Source: Shewanella morhuae (GTDB lineage Bacteria; Pseudomonadota; Gammaproteobacteria; Enterobacterales; Shewanellaceae). Taken from it: a stretch of DNA of 44,774 bases. Made by a program: the position numbers and the translations under genes. Location: positions 1 to 44,774 of the forward strand of contig NZ_FTNN01000005.1 of NCBI RefSeq assembly GCF_900156405.1, given 5' to 3'. The notes beneath the pieces were generated by a model that searched no databases, had not been told where the DNA came from, and saw nothing but the letters and a program-made list of their open reading frames with translations. Below, in pieces: positions 1-9,431 of this stretch; position 1 is the stretch's first letter, and each line of letters starts with the position of its first letter.

Positions 1-19
1 AGTTAAATCATAAGTCCGG

Positions 20-95
20 GTCCCCTTCGTCTAGAGGCCTAGGACACCGCCCTTTCACGGCGGTAACAGGGGTTCGAATCCCCTAGGGGATACCA
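20..95 (+). tRNA. tRNA-Glu (anticodon UUC)
   Basis: A complete cloverleaf is visible. The acceptor stem is GTCCCCT (20-26) with AGGGGAT (85-91), including one G-U pair. The anticodon stem is CCGCC (47-51) with GGCGG (59-63) around the loop CTTTCAC, whose anticodon TTC is at 54-56. The T-arm carries GGTTCGAATCC, and the discriminator A92 is followed by an encoded CCA (93-95). Length 76 nt. Anticodon UUC reads glutamate codons. It may be the last member of a tRNA cluster starting before the window. Confidence 0.97.
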
Positions 96-136
96 ATTTT
101 AATCAAGGTTTATCGAAACTTTGGTTAAAGACAATA

Positions 137-160
137 AACCACCTTTAAGGTGGTTTTTTT
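137..160 (+). terminator. Rho-independent terminator after tRNA-Glu
   Basis: Perfect stem AACCACCTT / AAGGTGGTT (137-145 and 147-155) followed by an uninterrupted T run to 160. It ends the tRNA transcript about 40 bp after the CCA. Confidence 0.9.
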
Positions 161-169
161 GTCTCTACA

Positions 170-640
170 TTTTGAGTGCTTAATTGAGAGTCGCCCGATT
201 TAGTTGCGATTCATACGCACCAAGTTATTCATTAGACTTACCCACAATTCCAAATTACCAAATAAAAACAATAATGCTTAGATAGGCTTACCTTGCTTGG
301 TGACGTAACTTTGTTCAATCACGCATTAAAGCTTGTTGAGGCGTCTTCTAACCTAATCCTGTTCTAAACCAATACAAAAACTCACTTTTGGGATTATTCA
401 ATGTTGGCACTTTGAATGCTGTCACTCTCAACGCTGATACTTGGAACCGTTAATCGCGATTTATCCATGTTTCCAATCACTCAACGAGTGCAATTTGAAG
501 TAGTCCGTTGTCACAACACCTATTTTTCAGGAATATTGCGTTAAACTGGCTCGTAATTTTAGGGAATATGAGAGCGAGTATAAGTATAAGAGTGAAGCTT
601 TGCGGGAAGAGGGAGAATTAGGCGGAAACCTATTGAGATA
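170..640. other. Non-coding stretch with nothing recognised
   Basis: About 470 bp between the tRNA terminator and the terminator of the leftward ABC gene. I see no reading frame longer than about 25 codons with a plausible ribosome binding site, no RNA gene, no insertion-sequence ends, and no clear repeat. It may be decayed sequence downstream of a tRNA gene, but no integrase or tRNA 3'-end duplication is visible. Confidence 0.5.
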
Positions 641-674
641 AAAAAGGCGACATTCATTACTGAGTGTCGCCTTT
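641..674 (-). terminator. Terminator of the ABC exporter gene
   Basis: Perfect 10-bp inverted repeat AAAGGCGACA / TGTCGCCTTT (643-652 and 665-674). Read leftwards it ends in a T run. It lies 18 bp beyond the ABC gene stop codon. Confidence 0.88.
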
Positions 675-692
675 CGTCATCTAACTTTTGGC

Positions 693-2522
693 TTAATCTA
701 CACCTAAGAATCCACCGGTTTGGTGCGCCCATAGTTGGGCATAAATACCGCCAGCGGCGATAAGTTCTTGGTGTGTGCCTTGTTCGACGACTCGGCCTTG
801 ATCTAACACGATTAGCCTATCCATTGCGGCAATGGTTGAAAGTCGATGGGCAATGGCGATCACTGTCTTACCTTGCATTAATTCATATAAGCTTTCTTGT
901 ATTGCTGCTTCAACTTCTGAATCTAGCGCAGAGGTGGCCTCATCAAGTAGTAAAATCGGTGCATTTTTTAATAAAACCCGTGCGATGGCGATACGTTGTC
1001 TTTGTCCGCCAGAGAGTTTTACACCCCGCTCACCGACTTGAGCATCTAAGCCATGGTTACCGTTAGGATCGCTTAGGCTTTGAATAAAGTCATAGGCTTG
1101 AGCTTGCTTAATGGCGCTGTCGAGCTGTTCTTCACTGGCACTTGGATTACCGTAAAGAATATTCTCGCGGATAGTGCGATGCAAAAGTGATGTATCTTGC
1201 GTGACCATGCCTATTTGCGAACGCAGTGAATCTTGCGTTACCGTTTTGATGTCTTGGCCATCAATATTTATCTGACCTTTTTCAACATCATAAAAACGCA
1301 TGAGTAAATTGACTAGGGTCGATTTACCCGCGCCAGAACGGCCAACAAGACCGACTTTCTCGCCCGCTTTAATATTCAGATTCAGATCTTCAATCACGCC
1401 AGTCTGTTCACCGTAATGGAAACACACATGTTTGAAATTAATCTTACCTTGATTAACGATAAGCGGTTTTGCGTTAGGTTCGTCTTGGATTATTGTTGTT
1501 TTTGATAGCGTATTCATCCCATCGATGACGGTGCCAATATTTTCAAATAATGAACTGATTTCCCACATTATCCACTGTGACATGCCGTTTAAACGCAGTG
1601 CTAAACTCACCGCTATGGCAATGGAACCGACAGTAATAGCGCTATCGGTCCATAAGGCAATCGATACCGCTGCAATACTAAAGGCCAACATATAGTTAAT
1701 AATCTGCACGCTGACACTAATGCCAGTCACTAAACGCATCTGACGATACACAGTATCTAAAAATATTTGCATACTGGATTTAGCGTATTCAGCCTCTTTT
1801 TGTGTGTGAGCGAATAATTTTACTGTGGTGATGTTGGTGTAGCTGTCGACGATACGGCCTGTCATGGTTGAGCGTGCATCGGCTTGCTCAGTAGAGACAC
1901 TTTTTAACTTAGGTACAAAATACCATTGCAGCCCAACATACAATGCGAGCCACACTAACATGGGGAGTACGAGACGCACATCGGCGCTGGCGATCATCAC
2001 TAGCATAGAGGTGAAATACACTAAAATGTATACCAGTACATCGAGCAATTTCATCACAGTTTCGCGCACGGCTAAGGAGGTTTGCATCACTTTAGTCGCG
2101 ATTCGCCCCGCAAAATCATTTTGATAAAATGACACACTTTGCTTCAGCAAATAACGATGTGCGAGCCAACGGATCGACATAGGATAATTGCCGAGTAAGG
2201 TTTGATGCATGATAAGCGCATGCAGTAATACCAACACAGGCATGACAATCAGCATCATCACGCCCATGAGTATTAAGGTTGTCCCTTCATCTTGAAATAA
2301 GGTCTGTGGATCTTTTTTCACTAGCCAATCAACTAACTGGCCCATAAATCCGAACAATGACACCTCAAGCATGGCCAGCATTGCGGTCAGAATAGACATT
2401 AGGATTAATGGCAGCTCGTAGCCTTTAGTATAGTGACGACAAAAAGCATAAACCCCAGTAGGTGGCTTAGTGGGTTCGTCATCGGGGAGGGCTTCAACCC
2501 AAGATTCAAATCGTTTAAACAT
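693..2522 (-). CDS. ABC transporter, fused permease and ATPase (MsbA-like exporter)
   Basis: A 609-residue half-transporter with an N-terminal membrane domain and a C-terminal ATPase; it would work as a homodimer in the inner membrane. Hydrophobic segments lie around residues 37-60, 82-107, 158-202 and 265-305. The ATPase domain begins near 360. It has Walker A GRSGAGKST at 394-402, a Q-loop at Q442, the signature LSGGQ at 503-507, Walker B ILLLDE at 523-528 and the switch His at 559. All catalytic motifs are intact, so it should be active. The overall fold matches lipid/multidrug exporters of the MsbA type, but the substrate cannot be read from the sequence. It is a single gene, divergent from the Ada-AlkA gene, with its own terminator downstream. 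Confidence 0.9.
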   Translation of the reverse strand: MFKRFESWVEALPDDEPTKPPTGVYAFCRHYTKGYELPLILMSILTAMLAMLEVSLFGFMGQLVDWLVKKDPQTLFQDEGTTLILMGVMMLIVMPVLVLLHALIMHQTLLGNYPMSIRWLAHRYLLKQSVSFYQNDFAGRIATKVMQTSLAVRETVMKLLDVLVYILVYFTSMLVMIASADVRLVLPMLVWLALYVGLQWYFVPKLKSVSTEQADARSTMTGRIVDSYTNITTVKLFAHTQKEAEYAKSSMQIFLDTVYRQMRLVTGISVSVQIINYMLAFSIAAVSIALWTDSAITVGSIAIAVSLALRLNGMSQWIMWEISSLFENIGTVIDGMNTLSKTTIIQDEPNAKPLIVNQGKINFKHVCFHYGEQTGVIEDLNLNIKAGEKVGLVGRSGAGKSTLVNLLMRFYDVEKGQINIDGQDIKTVTQDSLRSQIGMVTQDTSLLHRTIRENILYGNPSASEEQLDSAIKQAQAYDFIQSLSDPNGNHGLDAQVGERGVKLSGGQRQRIAIARVLLKNAPILLLDEATSALDSEVEAAIQESLYELMQGKTVIAIAHRLSTIAAMDRLIVLDQGRVVEQGTHQELIAAGGIYAQLWAHQTGGFLGVD

Positions 2523-2745
2523 GAATTAACTCTATGTTGAGATAAAAAATAGTCGTATTTATACCTAAATAACCAGCTGATGTTGAAACTCGTATCCTCA
2601 GGTAGCTTGGGTATAGCATATAGGATTTCATGCATTAACAGCATGGAAATGATTGAGTTCCGTTTTCCGCTAGTGCTACATGTTAGTTTTACGTAAAGTA
2701 ATCAACAAGACATAAATTGTGAGCGGATATTGTCGGGCCTAATAA

Positions 2746-4440
2746 ATGATGAAGACGAGTAACACGCCTGTGGTTTTGATAAAAAAAGAGAGTAATCGTT
2801 CGGCTGATATGTTGCTCAGTGATGGACTACTTTCAGCAACGGTTTGTCGAGAGGCAAGGATGAGCCGCGATGTGCGTTTTGATGGTAAGTTTTTTGTTGG
2901 CGTGTTAACCACGGGCATTTATTGCCGTACCGTTTGCCCGGCAGTTGCGCCAAAAGAGCAAAATGTGCGTTATTTTGATTCAGCTGTTAAAGCGGCGCAG
3001 GCGGGGTTACGGCCTTGTTTACGCTGTCGACCCGACAGTGCACCAGGATCAAATCCGTGGAAGGGTACAGGCACGACTTTAGCAAGGGCCATTAGTTTGA
3101 TTGAAGCAGGCGCATTGGCAGGGAGATCATCGGGAGAAGCGGCTTTAACTGTAACACAATTGGCTGACCGATTAGGCATCAGCAGTCGTTATCTGAATAA
3201 GCTATTTACCGAAGGTTTTGGCACTTCGCCAAAACAATATGCCTTATACCGACAGTTACTGTTTGCGAAACAATTATTACATCAAACCCAGTTACCTATC
3301 ACTCAAGTGGCGTTGGCGGCGGGTTTCAATAGTATTCGTCGTTTTAATGAAGCGTTTAAGCAAAACTTGCAATTAACGCCAACTCAATTAAGAAAGACCG
3401 CATTAATCAAGGCGGCGAAGGAGCACGTTATTGATCCATCAACAGGATTAAGCGAAATTGATGCTATGGGTGAATTTGTACCGCACTATGGATTAACCCT
3501 ATATCAATACTATCGACCACCATTGGATTGGCCATCGCAGCTGGCATTTTATCGCTTACGTGCGGTGACAGGGATGGAATGGTTCACGTCGCAAGTGAGT
3601 CATCCACAATCGAGTGATGCCGTTCAAGTTGCAGATGAAGCACACCTTGCCGCGGAAGCTAAATTTGACGATAACGGGCTCGGATATGGTCGTTGTTTTG
3701 CATTAGGTAACATGCGCGGCACAGTGCAAATGTCCCATGAGCCTAAGCTAAATCGATTCAAGCTGTCTATTGCGTTGACCGAAGACTCTACCGTAGATGA
3801 ATTACAGCAATTAGTGACGCAGATACGGCGAATTTTAGATCTTGATGCGGATATGCAACAGATTGAACAAAGCTTAAGTACACTATCCCATGTAGAATTA
3901 ACGCCTTTGGCAGGCTTGCGTATTCCTGGCGCAGGATCGCTATTTGAAGCGGTGTGCCGCGCAATTTTGGGCCAACAAGTGACGGTCGTGCAGGCAACTA
4001 AATTATTGAATCTATTGGTTGAAGCCTATGGTGAGCGCTTTTACCTCAATGGCCGAGAGTATCGTTTATTCCCGACACCTGAGATCATTCGCAAAGCCAG
4101 TCTTACTGAGCTTAAAATGCCGGGGGCACGTAAATCGGCGCTCAATGCTCTGGCTGCATTTATCTGCGATTATCCAGAGGCAAGCGTTGATGAGTGGCTT
4201 AGTGTTAAGGGTATTGGTCCTTGGACAATAGCCTATGCCAAGCTTCGTGGCTTGGGCGATCCAAACGTGTTTTTACATTCAGATTTAATCGTCAAAAAGC
4301 ATTTATTGGCCTTATATGCTACAACACATCCGCAGAATGAATCTGCTACTACGATAAGTTATCCTGATTTATGTCAGCAGCTTAGCCAAAGCATCGCGCC
4401 TTGGGGCAGTTATTTAACCTTCCAGCTCTGGCACCAATAA
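2746..4440 (+). CDS. alkA: Ada-type regulator fused to DNA-3-methyladenine glycosylase II (AlkA)
   Basis: A 564-residue fusion for alkylation-damage repair. Residues 40-100 form an Ada zinc/methyl-acceptor domain with Cys60, Cys64, Cys91 and Cys94 (in the contexts GIYCRTVCP and RPCLRCRP). Residues 110-220 are an AraC-type DNA-binding pair of helix-turn-helices. Residues 245-564 are an AlkA glycosylase with a helix-hairpin-helix (VKGIGPWTIAYA, 487-498) and the catalytic Asp at 513 (HSDL). In the Ada family, methyl transfer to the first Cys turns the protein into an activator; AlkA excises N3-methyladenine. The combination suggests sensor and glycosylase in one chain. No strong ribosome binding site precedes 2746; the ATG at 2809 is an alternative, because family members usually begin about 15-20 residues before the RDxxFDG motif. 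The ogt gene follows 67 bp downstream. Confidence 0.92.
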   Translation: MMKTSNTPVVLIKKESNRSADMLLSDGLLSATVCREARMSRDVRFDGKFFVGVLTTGIYCRTVCPAVAPKEQNVRYFDSAVKAAQAGLRPCLRCRPDSAPGSNPWKGTGTTLARAISLIEAGALAGRSSGEAALTVTQLADRLGISSRYLNKLFTEGFGTSPKQYALYRQLLFAKQLLHQTQLPITQVALAAGFNSIRRFNEAFKQNLQLTPTQLRKTALIKAAKEHVIDPSTGLSEIDAMGEFVPHYGLTLYQYYRPPLDWPSQLAFYRLRAVTGMEWFTSQVSHPQSSDAVQVADEAHLAAEAKFDDNGLGYGRCFALGNMRGTVQMSHEPKLNRFKLSIALTEDSTVDELQQLVTQIRRILDLDADMQQIEQSLSTLSHVELTPLAGLRIPGAGSLFEAVCRAILGQQVTVVQATKLLNLLVEAYGERFYLNGREYRLFPTPEIIRKASLTELKMPGARKSALNALAAFICDYPEASVDEWLSVKGIGPWTIAYAKLRGLGDPNVFLHSDLIVKKHLLALYATTHPQNESATTISYPDLCQQLSQSIAPWGSYLTFQLWHQ

Positions 4441-4507
4441 CCGTCAAACAGTTCCAAATTAAACTGACAATGTAGAACATCGTTTACATTAAATGAAGAG
4501 ACAGATA

Positions 4508-5065
4508 ATGAAGCATCCTATTCGTCAATTGAGCCAAGCTCCAAACGTTGCAGCGTATCAGCCCTGCGCCGTAGATACTTTTATGAGTCCTGTTGGCCTG
4601 TTGCAATTACATGCTAACGCCTACGGACTGAGCCATTTAACGGTTATTGGCTCAGATCGTACTGAGATTATCCTTGCTAAGGTGAGTGCGGATACGCTCA
4701 ATCAAGCCACGGTGCATATTCGCGAAACTCAGGCACAGCTCACGGATTACTTTGCGGGTAAACGTGCTGAGTTTGATGTAAAGCTCGCGCCCAAGGGCAC
4801 ACTATTTCAACGTGAAGTCTGGCAAGCTTTGCTTAATTTAGATTACGGCCAGAGCTGCTGTTATGGAGAGATTGCTGAGCAAATAGGTCGTCCCAAAGCG
4901 GTACGCGCGGTAGGCGCCGCCAATGGCGCAAATCCTATCGCCATTATTGTGCCTTGCCATAGAGTGATAGGCAAAAATGGTAAACTCACCGGTTATGCTT
5001 ACGGACTTGAGATGAAACAACAGCTACTCTCGCTGGAAACTGACAAGCACAGTATCAATATTTAA
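4508..5065 (+). CDS. ogt: Methylated-DNA--protein-cysteine S-methyltransferase (Ogt)
   Basis: Repairs O6-methylguanine by suicidal transfer of the methyl group to an active-site cysteine. From this start the protein is 185 residues, and the hallmark PCHRVIG places the acceptor Cys at residue 150. The DNA-binding segment FQREVWQAL and the GRPKAVRAVGAANG helix-turn-helix region are both present, followed by GYAYG. The start at 4508 is preferred over the in-frame ATG at 4493 because GAAGAG (4495-4500) is well placed as a ribosome binding site. The gene follows the Ada-AlkA gene, and the two plausibly form an alkylation-repair operon. It carries the activity that in E. coli Ada is the C-terminal domain. 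Confidence 0.93.
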   Translation: MKHPIRQLSQAPNVAAYQPCAVDTFMSPVGLLQLHANAYGLSHLTVIGSDRTEIILAKVSADTLNQATVHIRETQAQLTDYFAGKRAEFDVKLAPKGTLFQREVWQALLNLDYGQSCCYGEIAEQIGRPKAVRAVGAANGANPIAIIVPCHRVIGKNGKLTGYAYGLEMKQQLLSLETDKHSINI

Positions 5066-5112
5066 GCTAGAATAGCGTCCTATTAAGATATTGGTGAGCA
5101 GTTAAACTTTCT

Positions 5113-6396
5113 ATGACTCAGGCTTCTTCCTCTGCGGCAAACTTTGCCCAACTCGGCATTATTGCACCATTGCTAAATCGATTAACCGAATTAGCCTATG
5201 TTTTGCCCACACCGGTTCAGGCGGCGACAATTCCTGCTGTGCTCGCCGGGCGAGATGTGTTAGCTGGCGCCAATACAGGCTCGGGTAAAACGGCAGCCTT
5301 TGCCGTACCAGTGTTGCAGCAACTCGTTGAAGCTAAAACCGATGATAAAAGTGGCGCTTATGTTCGTTGTTTGGTCTTAGTGCCAACCCGTGAGTTAGCG
5401 CAGCAAGTTGCTGATAGCTTTTTGTCCTATGCCTCGCATTTAAATGGCCAACTGAAAATTGTTGCCGCATTTGGTGGTGTATCCGTTAATGCCCAAATGC
5501 AAAGTTTACGTGCTGGCGCTGATGTGTTGGTGGCAACCCCTGGTCGTTTATTAGATCTATTATCCAGTAATGCGATTAAATTGAACCGCGTTAGTGTCTT
5601 AGTGCTTGATGAAGCCGACCGTATGCTAAGTCTTGGTTTTACAGACGAATTAGCCCAAGTACTTGATGCTTTACCAGCGAAAAAACAAACATTGTTATTC
5701 TCTGCGACCTTTCCTGAAGAAGTGCGTGAATTAACGACAAAACTGCTTAATAATCCGCTTGAGTACCAATTATAAAGTGAGCAAGAAAGCACGATTCATC
5801 AGCGGGTGATTACCGTTAACCGCCCGATGAAAACCGCATTATTAGCGCATTTGATAAAAGAGCACCAGTGGTCACAGGCGCTAATTTTTGTTAGTGCCAA
5901 GAACACTTGTAATCACTTAGCGCAAAAATTATCTAAACGCGGTATCAGTGCCGAAGTCTTTCATGGCGATAAAGCTCAAGGTGCGCGTACGCGGGTGCTC
6001 GATGGTTTTAAAAATGGTGAGATCAGTGTGTTAATTGCTACTGATATTGCAGCTCGTGGTATCGATATCGATAAACTGCCTGTGGTGATCAACTTTGATT
6101 TACCTAGAAGCCCAGCAGATTATATGCATCGTATTGGTCGTAGTGGCCGCGCGGGTGAAGCTGGCTTAGCCGTGACTTTGATTTCCCATGAGGATTATCA
6201 CCACTTTGGCATTATAGAAAAAAAGAATAAGCTTAAGCTCGTGCGTGAACAAATTGTGGGTTTTGAAGCCGATGATGAAATACCAGCCGAACTGTTAGAG
6301 CAAGAAAAGCCTGTCGCTAAGCCCGAAGGTACGGGCAAAAAAAAACGTAAGCAGTTACCGCCAGCCAATACTGAATTTTGGGGTAAGCAATCTTAA
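5113..6396 (+). pseudogene. DEAD-box ATP-dependent RNA helicase, interrupted by an in-frame stop
   Basis: Two reading frames in the same phase (5113-5775 and from about 5806 to 6396) together make a helicase core of about 427 codons, similar to the RhlE group. The first RecA domain carries ANTGSGKT (residues 53-60), PTREL (91-95), DEAD (166-169) and SAT (197-199). The second carries LIFVSAK, ATDIAARGIDID and HRIGRSGRAG. A TAA at 5773-5775 separates them right after EYQL. The downstream sequence continues in frame (SEQESTIHQRV), so a single base change, for example CAA to TAA, is enough to explain the break. A basic tail KKKRKQLPP lies near the end. Neither half alone would be a helicase. Sequencing error, stop read-through, or re-initiation at GTG 5806 or ATG 5827 remain possible. 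Confidence 0.85.
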
Positions 6397-6398
6397 GT

Positions 6399-6434
6399 CA
6401 TTGGAGATAAGCTATTGTTAGCTTATCTCCAATG
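6399..6434 (+). terminator. Strong hairpin after the helicase gene
   Basis: A perfect 16-bp inverted repeat (6399-6414 and 6419-6434) with loop TTGT begins 3 nt after the helicase stop codon. The following bases (TTCCTTGTC) are only weakly T-rich, so it is an atypical terminator and may instead be a 3'-end stability element. Confidence 0.6.
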
Positions 6435-6468
6435 TTCCTTGTCATCTCACTTGTCGTAGGTAAGGTTT

Positions 6469-6939
6469 ATGCAGCACTTATTTTGGTTAGTTGAAGGTAA
6501 AGTCGCAGGGCGTAGTGGTCCCAATAAAGATTCTTGGGATTTACAAACCCTCAAAGACGCTGGCATTGGCGCCGTTTTGTCAGTTAATGGCGGTGAAGGC
6601 TGCGAACCGAGTGCGTTTAAACAGCTCGATTTACGTTACGAATGCATTCCATTGTCGCGTAATGTGCCACCCCAAAATGGCGATGTGGCGATTTGTGTGG
6701 CTCAGTTACCTAAGGCTTTAGCGTTTATTCAGCAATGTGAAGCTGATGATGTTCCTGTGGTTATTCATTGTCGGTCGGGTAAAGATCGCACGGGTTTAAT
6801 TATGGCGTATTATCTAATGGTTAATGGTGCTGCACCATTACATGCTGTGAGCCAAGTACGCAATATTCGCGATATTGCTTTTACTGCAGAAGGTTGGGAT
6901 CAATTTGCCTTCGACGTCTTATACGCATTACAAGACTAA
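6469..6939 (+). CDS. Small dual-specificity/tyrosine phosphatase-like protein
   Basis: A 156-residue soluble protein with the cysteine-phosphatase signature HCRSGKDRTG: nucleophile Cys101, phosphate-binding Arg107, and the following Thr. The segment after it (LIMAYYLMVNGAAP) matches the helix seen in dual-specificity phosphatases. No signal peptide or membrane segment is seen. The substrate (phosphoprotein, lipid or nucleotide) cannot be inferred. It stands alone between the helicase hairpin and cheV, in the same direction. The ATG at 6469 has only a modest upstream ribosome binding site (GGTAAGG), but no other start keeps the N-terminal domain. Confidence 0.82.
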   Translation: MQHLFWLVEGKVAGRSGPNKDSWDLQTLKDAGIGAVLSVNGGEGCEPSAFKQLDLRYECIPLSRNVPPQNGDVAICVAQLPKALAFIQQCEADDVPVVIHCRSGKDRTGLIMAYYLMVNGAAPLHAVSQVRNIRDIAFTAEGWDQFAFDVLYALQD

Positions 6940-7078
6940 GTTTTTAAAAGCCATTTGGTCGTTAAATCGACTAATTAATAGGTAGTGATTTTCATGTGTT
7001 TGACCTTCATCATCAAATTTTTATGATTTTAAGGTTAAGCTACCCCTAGGTTAATTTTAGTGAGTTACCCATATCATT

Positions 7079-7975
7079 ATGAAAAGCAAAGCAAGTCAGT
7101 CGCAGGGATTACTGCTGTTTAAGTTATCACAGTCCCAAGTGTTTGCTTTAGGCACGCTAAAAATTCGTGAGTTAGTGCCGTACACGCCATTAAGTAAAAT
7201 TCCTCAATCGCACCCGACAATTCTTGGTGCGGCGACCATTCGTGGTCATACGATCCCCATTATTGATATGGCGGCCGCGATTGGCTATAGGCCAATTACA
7301 GCCGAGGAATTAGAGAAGTGTTATATCATTATCACAGATTGCCAACGGATGATTATTGGCTTTTTAGTGCGTGGTATCGATAAAATTATCGAGTGTAACT
7401 GGCGCGATATTGAAGCTCCTTCTGCCAACTTAGGTAAAAATGCCTATTTGACTGGCGTTACCCGTTTTCAAGATCAATTGGTGCAGTTGCTCGATGTTGA
7501 GCTGTTATTATCAAAAATTTTCCCCGATAACCCACAAGCTAACCGCGCTATTTTGACCGATGTGCAGCGTGAAAAACTGAAGCCGATGAATATTCTACTG
7601 GTTGATGATTCTAAAGTTGCTCGTAAGCAATTATCTGACGCACTAGATATGATCAACATACCTTATCGGGTGACCGCAGATGGTAAAGAAGCCTTAGCGA
7701 TTATGGAGCAAGCGGCACTGGATCATCATCCTATTGATATTTTAGTGAGTGATATCGAAATGCCTGGGCTTGATGGTTATGAATTGGCATTTGAGGTGCG
7801 TGATAATTCGTTAACTGCTAATGCTTATATTATCTTGCATACATCTTTATCCAGCGAAATTAGCGTGAGCCAAGCTCATCAAGTCGGGGCAAATGAAGCG
7901 CTAACGAAATTTGATGCCCACGAGTTGATTGATGCCATGTTGCGTGGTGCTGATTTAGCTATCAATAAGCACTAA
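7079..7975 (+). CDS. cheV: Chemotaxis coupling/response-regulator protein CheV
   Basis: A 298-residue fusion of an N-terminal CheW-like coupling domain (about 10-150, with ILGAATIRGHTIPIIDMA) and a C-terminal receiver domain (about 168-295). The receiver has the acidic pair D176-D177, phospho-acceptor D225 (VSDIEMPGLDGYEL), Thr255 and Lys277, so all phosphorylation residues are intact. CheV links chemoreceptors to the CheA kinase and is thought to tune adaptation through its own phosphorylation. No other chemotaxis gene lies in the window, so it is an orphan copy. No good ribosome binding site is visible close to the ATG. Confidence 0.93.
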   Translation: MKSKASQSQGLLLFKLSQSQVFALGTLKIRELVPYTPLSKIPQSHPTILGAATIRGHTIPIIDMAAAIGYRPITAEELEKCYIIITDCQRMIIGFLVRGIDKIIECNWRDIEAPSANLGKNAYLTGVTRFQDQLVQLLDVELLLSKIFPDNPQANRAILTDVQREKLKPMNILLVDDSKVARKQLSDALDMINIPYRVTADGKEALAIMEQAALDHHPIDILVSDIEMPGLDGYELAFEVRDNSLTANAYIILHTSLSSEISVSQAHQVGANEALTKFDAHELIDAMLRGADLAINKH

Positions 7976-7997
7976 TCAAGTAGCGTGTGAGCTTTAG

Positions 7998-8030
7998 GCG
8001 GGCAAGAGGGGTATTTTGCTCGCTTATTTC
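7998..8030 (+). terminator. Probable terminator after cheV
   Basis: Stem GCGGGCAA (7998-8005) with TTGCTCGC (8016-8023), one G-U pair and a 10-nt loop, followed by the T-rich TTATTTC. It lies 23 bp past the cheV stop. Confidence 0.45.
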
Positions 8031-8138
8031 TTGGTAAGACTAGACAAGTCCAGTCACATCCTATAAAACCTAATGGCCTCATTTTCGAAGGCGTGCGTTG
8101 GGGATCTCAACCAAAATATAATAACGATAGGTTAAATC

Positions 8139-9362
8139 ATGAAACAAAAATCATTATTAGCTAAATTGGCTAATGGCAGTCTGGTATTACAAATCTTATT
8201 AGGCATCATCGCGGGTGTGATTTTAGCCACTTTGTCACCTGACAGCGCAAAAGATATCGCTTTTTTAGGTAGCTTATTTGTGGGTGCATTAAAAGCGATA
8301 GCGCCAATATTAGTATTCATCTTAGTGGCGTCATCGATTGCCAATCAAAAGAAAAATACTCAAACGAATATGCGCCCTATTGTGATTTTGTATCTATTAG
8401 GGACGTTTGCCGCAGCATTAACCGCAGTGATTTTAAGTTCAATTTTCCCGACGGATTTAGTACTGGTGGCTGGGGTGGAAGGCACAAGTCCGCCACAAGG
8501 CATTGGCGAAGTCATCCATACCTTATTATTCAAATTGGTCGATAACCCAGTTAATGCGTTAATGACGGGAAACTATATTGGTATTCTCGCTTGGGGTGTA
8601 GGTTTAGGTTTAGCCTTACATCACGCTACCGATTCGACTAAACAAGTGTTTGCTGACATGAGCCATGGTATTTCACAAATGGTGCGCTTTATTATTCGTT
8701 TAGCGCCTATCGGTATTTTTGGTTTAGTTGCGGCGACATTTGCCGAAACCGGTTTTGCGGCAATTGCAGGTTATGCACAGCTATTGGCAGTGTTATTAGG
8801 TGCAATGGCGATTATCGCTTTAATCGTTAATCCATTGATTGTATATGTGAAGATTAGACGTAATCCGTACCCGTTGGTATTTCAATGTTTGCGTGAAAGC
8901 GGCGTTACCGCATTTTTTACTCGCTCGAGTGCGGCAAATATTCCCGTGAATATGGCGCTATGTGAAAAATTAAATCTGCATGAAGACACGTATTCTGTTT
9001 CTATTCCTTTAGGTGCCACCATTAACATGGGCGGCGCAGCGATCACCATTACAGTATTGACTTTAGCCGCGGCTCATACCTTAGGTATTCAAGTTGATCT
9101 ACTAACAGCATTGTTACTGAGCGTTGTCGCTGCTGTTTCAGCTTGCGGTGCATCTGGCGTTGCTGGCGGTTCATTACTACTGATTCCATTGGCTTGTAGC
9201 TTGTTTGGTATTTCTAACGATGTTGCCATGCAAGTGGTTGCCGTGGGCTTTATTATTGGCGTGGTTCAAGATGCCGCTGAAACCGCATTAAATAGTTCAA
9301 CGGACGTTATCTTTACCGCTGCCGCTTGTGAAGCCGCTGAAAATAAAGCTAAACTAAGTTAA
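8139..9362 (+). CDS. sstT: Serine/threonine:Na+ symporter SstT
   Basis: A 407-residue multi-spanning inner-membrane transporter of the dicarboxylate/amino acid:cation symporter family. It imports L-serine and L-threonine with sodium. Family marks include the N-terminal [17 protein letters not shown], the serine-rich hairpin near [12 protein letters not shown], the [12 protein letters not shown] segment (unwound TM7), and the second hairpin [19 protein letters not shown]. The last transmembrane segment is followed by a short charged tail. Length agrees with E. coli SstT. The ATG follows GATAGG at a normal distance. A strong terminator follows directly. Confidence 0.95.
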   Translation: MKQKSLLAKLANGSLVLQILLGIIAGVILATLSPDSAKDIAFLGSLFVGALKAIAPILVFILVASSIANQKKNTQTNMRPIVILYLLGTFAAALTAVILSSIFPTDLVLVAGVEGTSPPQGIGEVIHTLLFKLVDNPVNALMTGNYIGILAWGVGLGLALHHATDSTKQVFADMSHGISQMVRFIIRLAPIGIFGLVAATFAETGFAAIAGYAQLLAVLLGAMAIIALIVNPLIVYVKIRRNPYPLVFQCLRESGVTAFFTRSSAANIPVNMALCEKLNLHEDTYSVSIPLGATINMGGAAITITVLTLAAAHTLGIQVDLLTALLLSVVAAVSACGASGVAGGSLLLIPLACSLFGISNDVAMQVVAVGFIIGVVQDAAETALNSSTDVIFTAAACEAAENKAKLS

Positions 9363-9402
9363 GTTAAGTTAATTAGCACGGTTATTCGTTTTATAAGCAA
9401 TT

Positions 9403-9431
9403 AAAGCAGTCACTTTGGTGGCTGCTTTTTT
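9403..9431 (+). terminator. Terminator of sstT
   Basis: An 11-bp stem AAAGCAGTCAC / GTGGCTGCTTT (9403-9413 and 9418-9428, one G-U pair) followed by a T run. It abuts the first possible start codon of the next gene. Confidence 0.9.

Noticed and set aside
2405..2644. Leftward 79-codon frame over the start of the ABC gene
   Set aside because: Mostly overlaps the ABC coding sequence in another phase and has no family resemblance.
5427..5792. Leftward 121-codon frame inside the helicase gene
   Set aside because: Antisense shadow of well-conserved helicase motifs.
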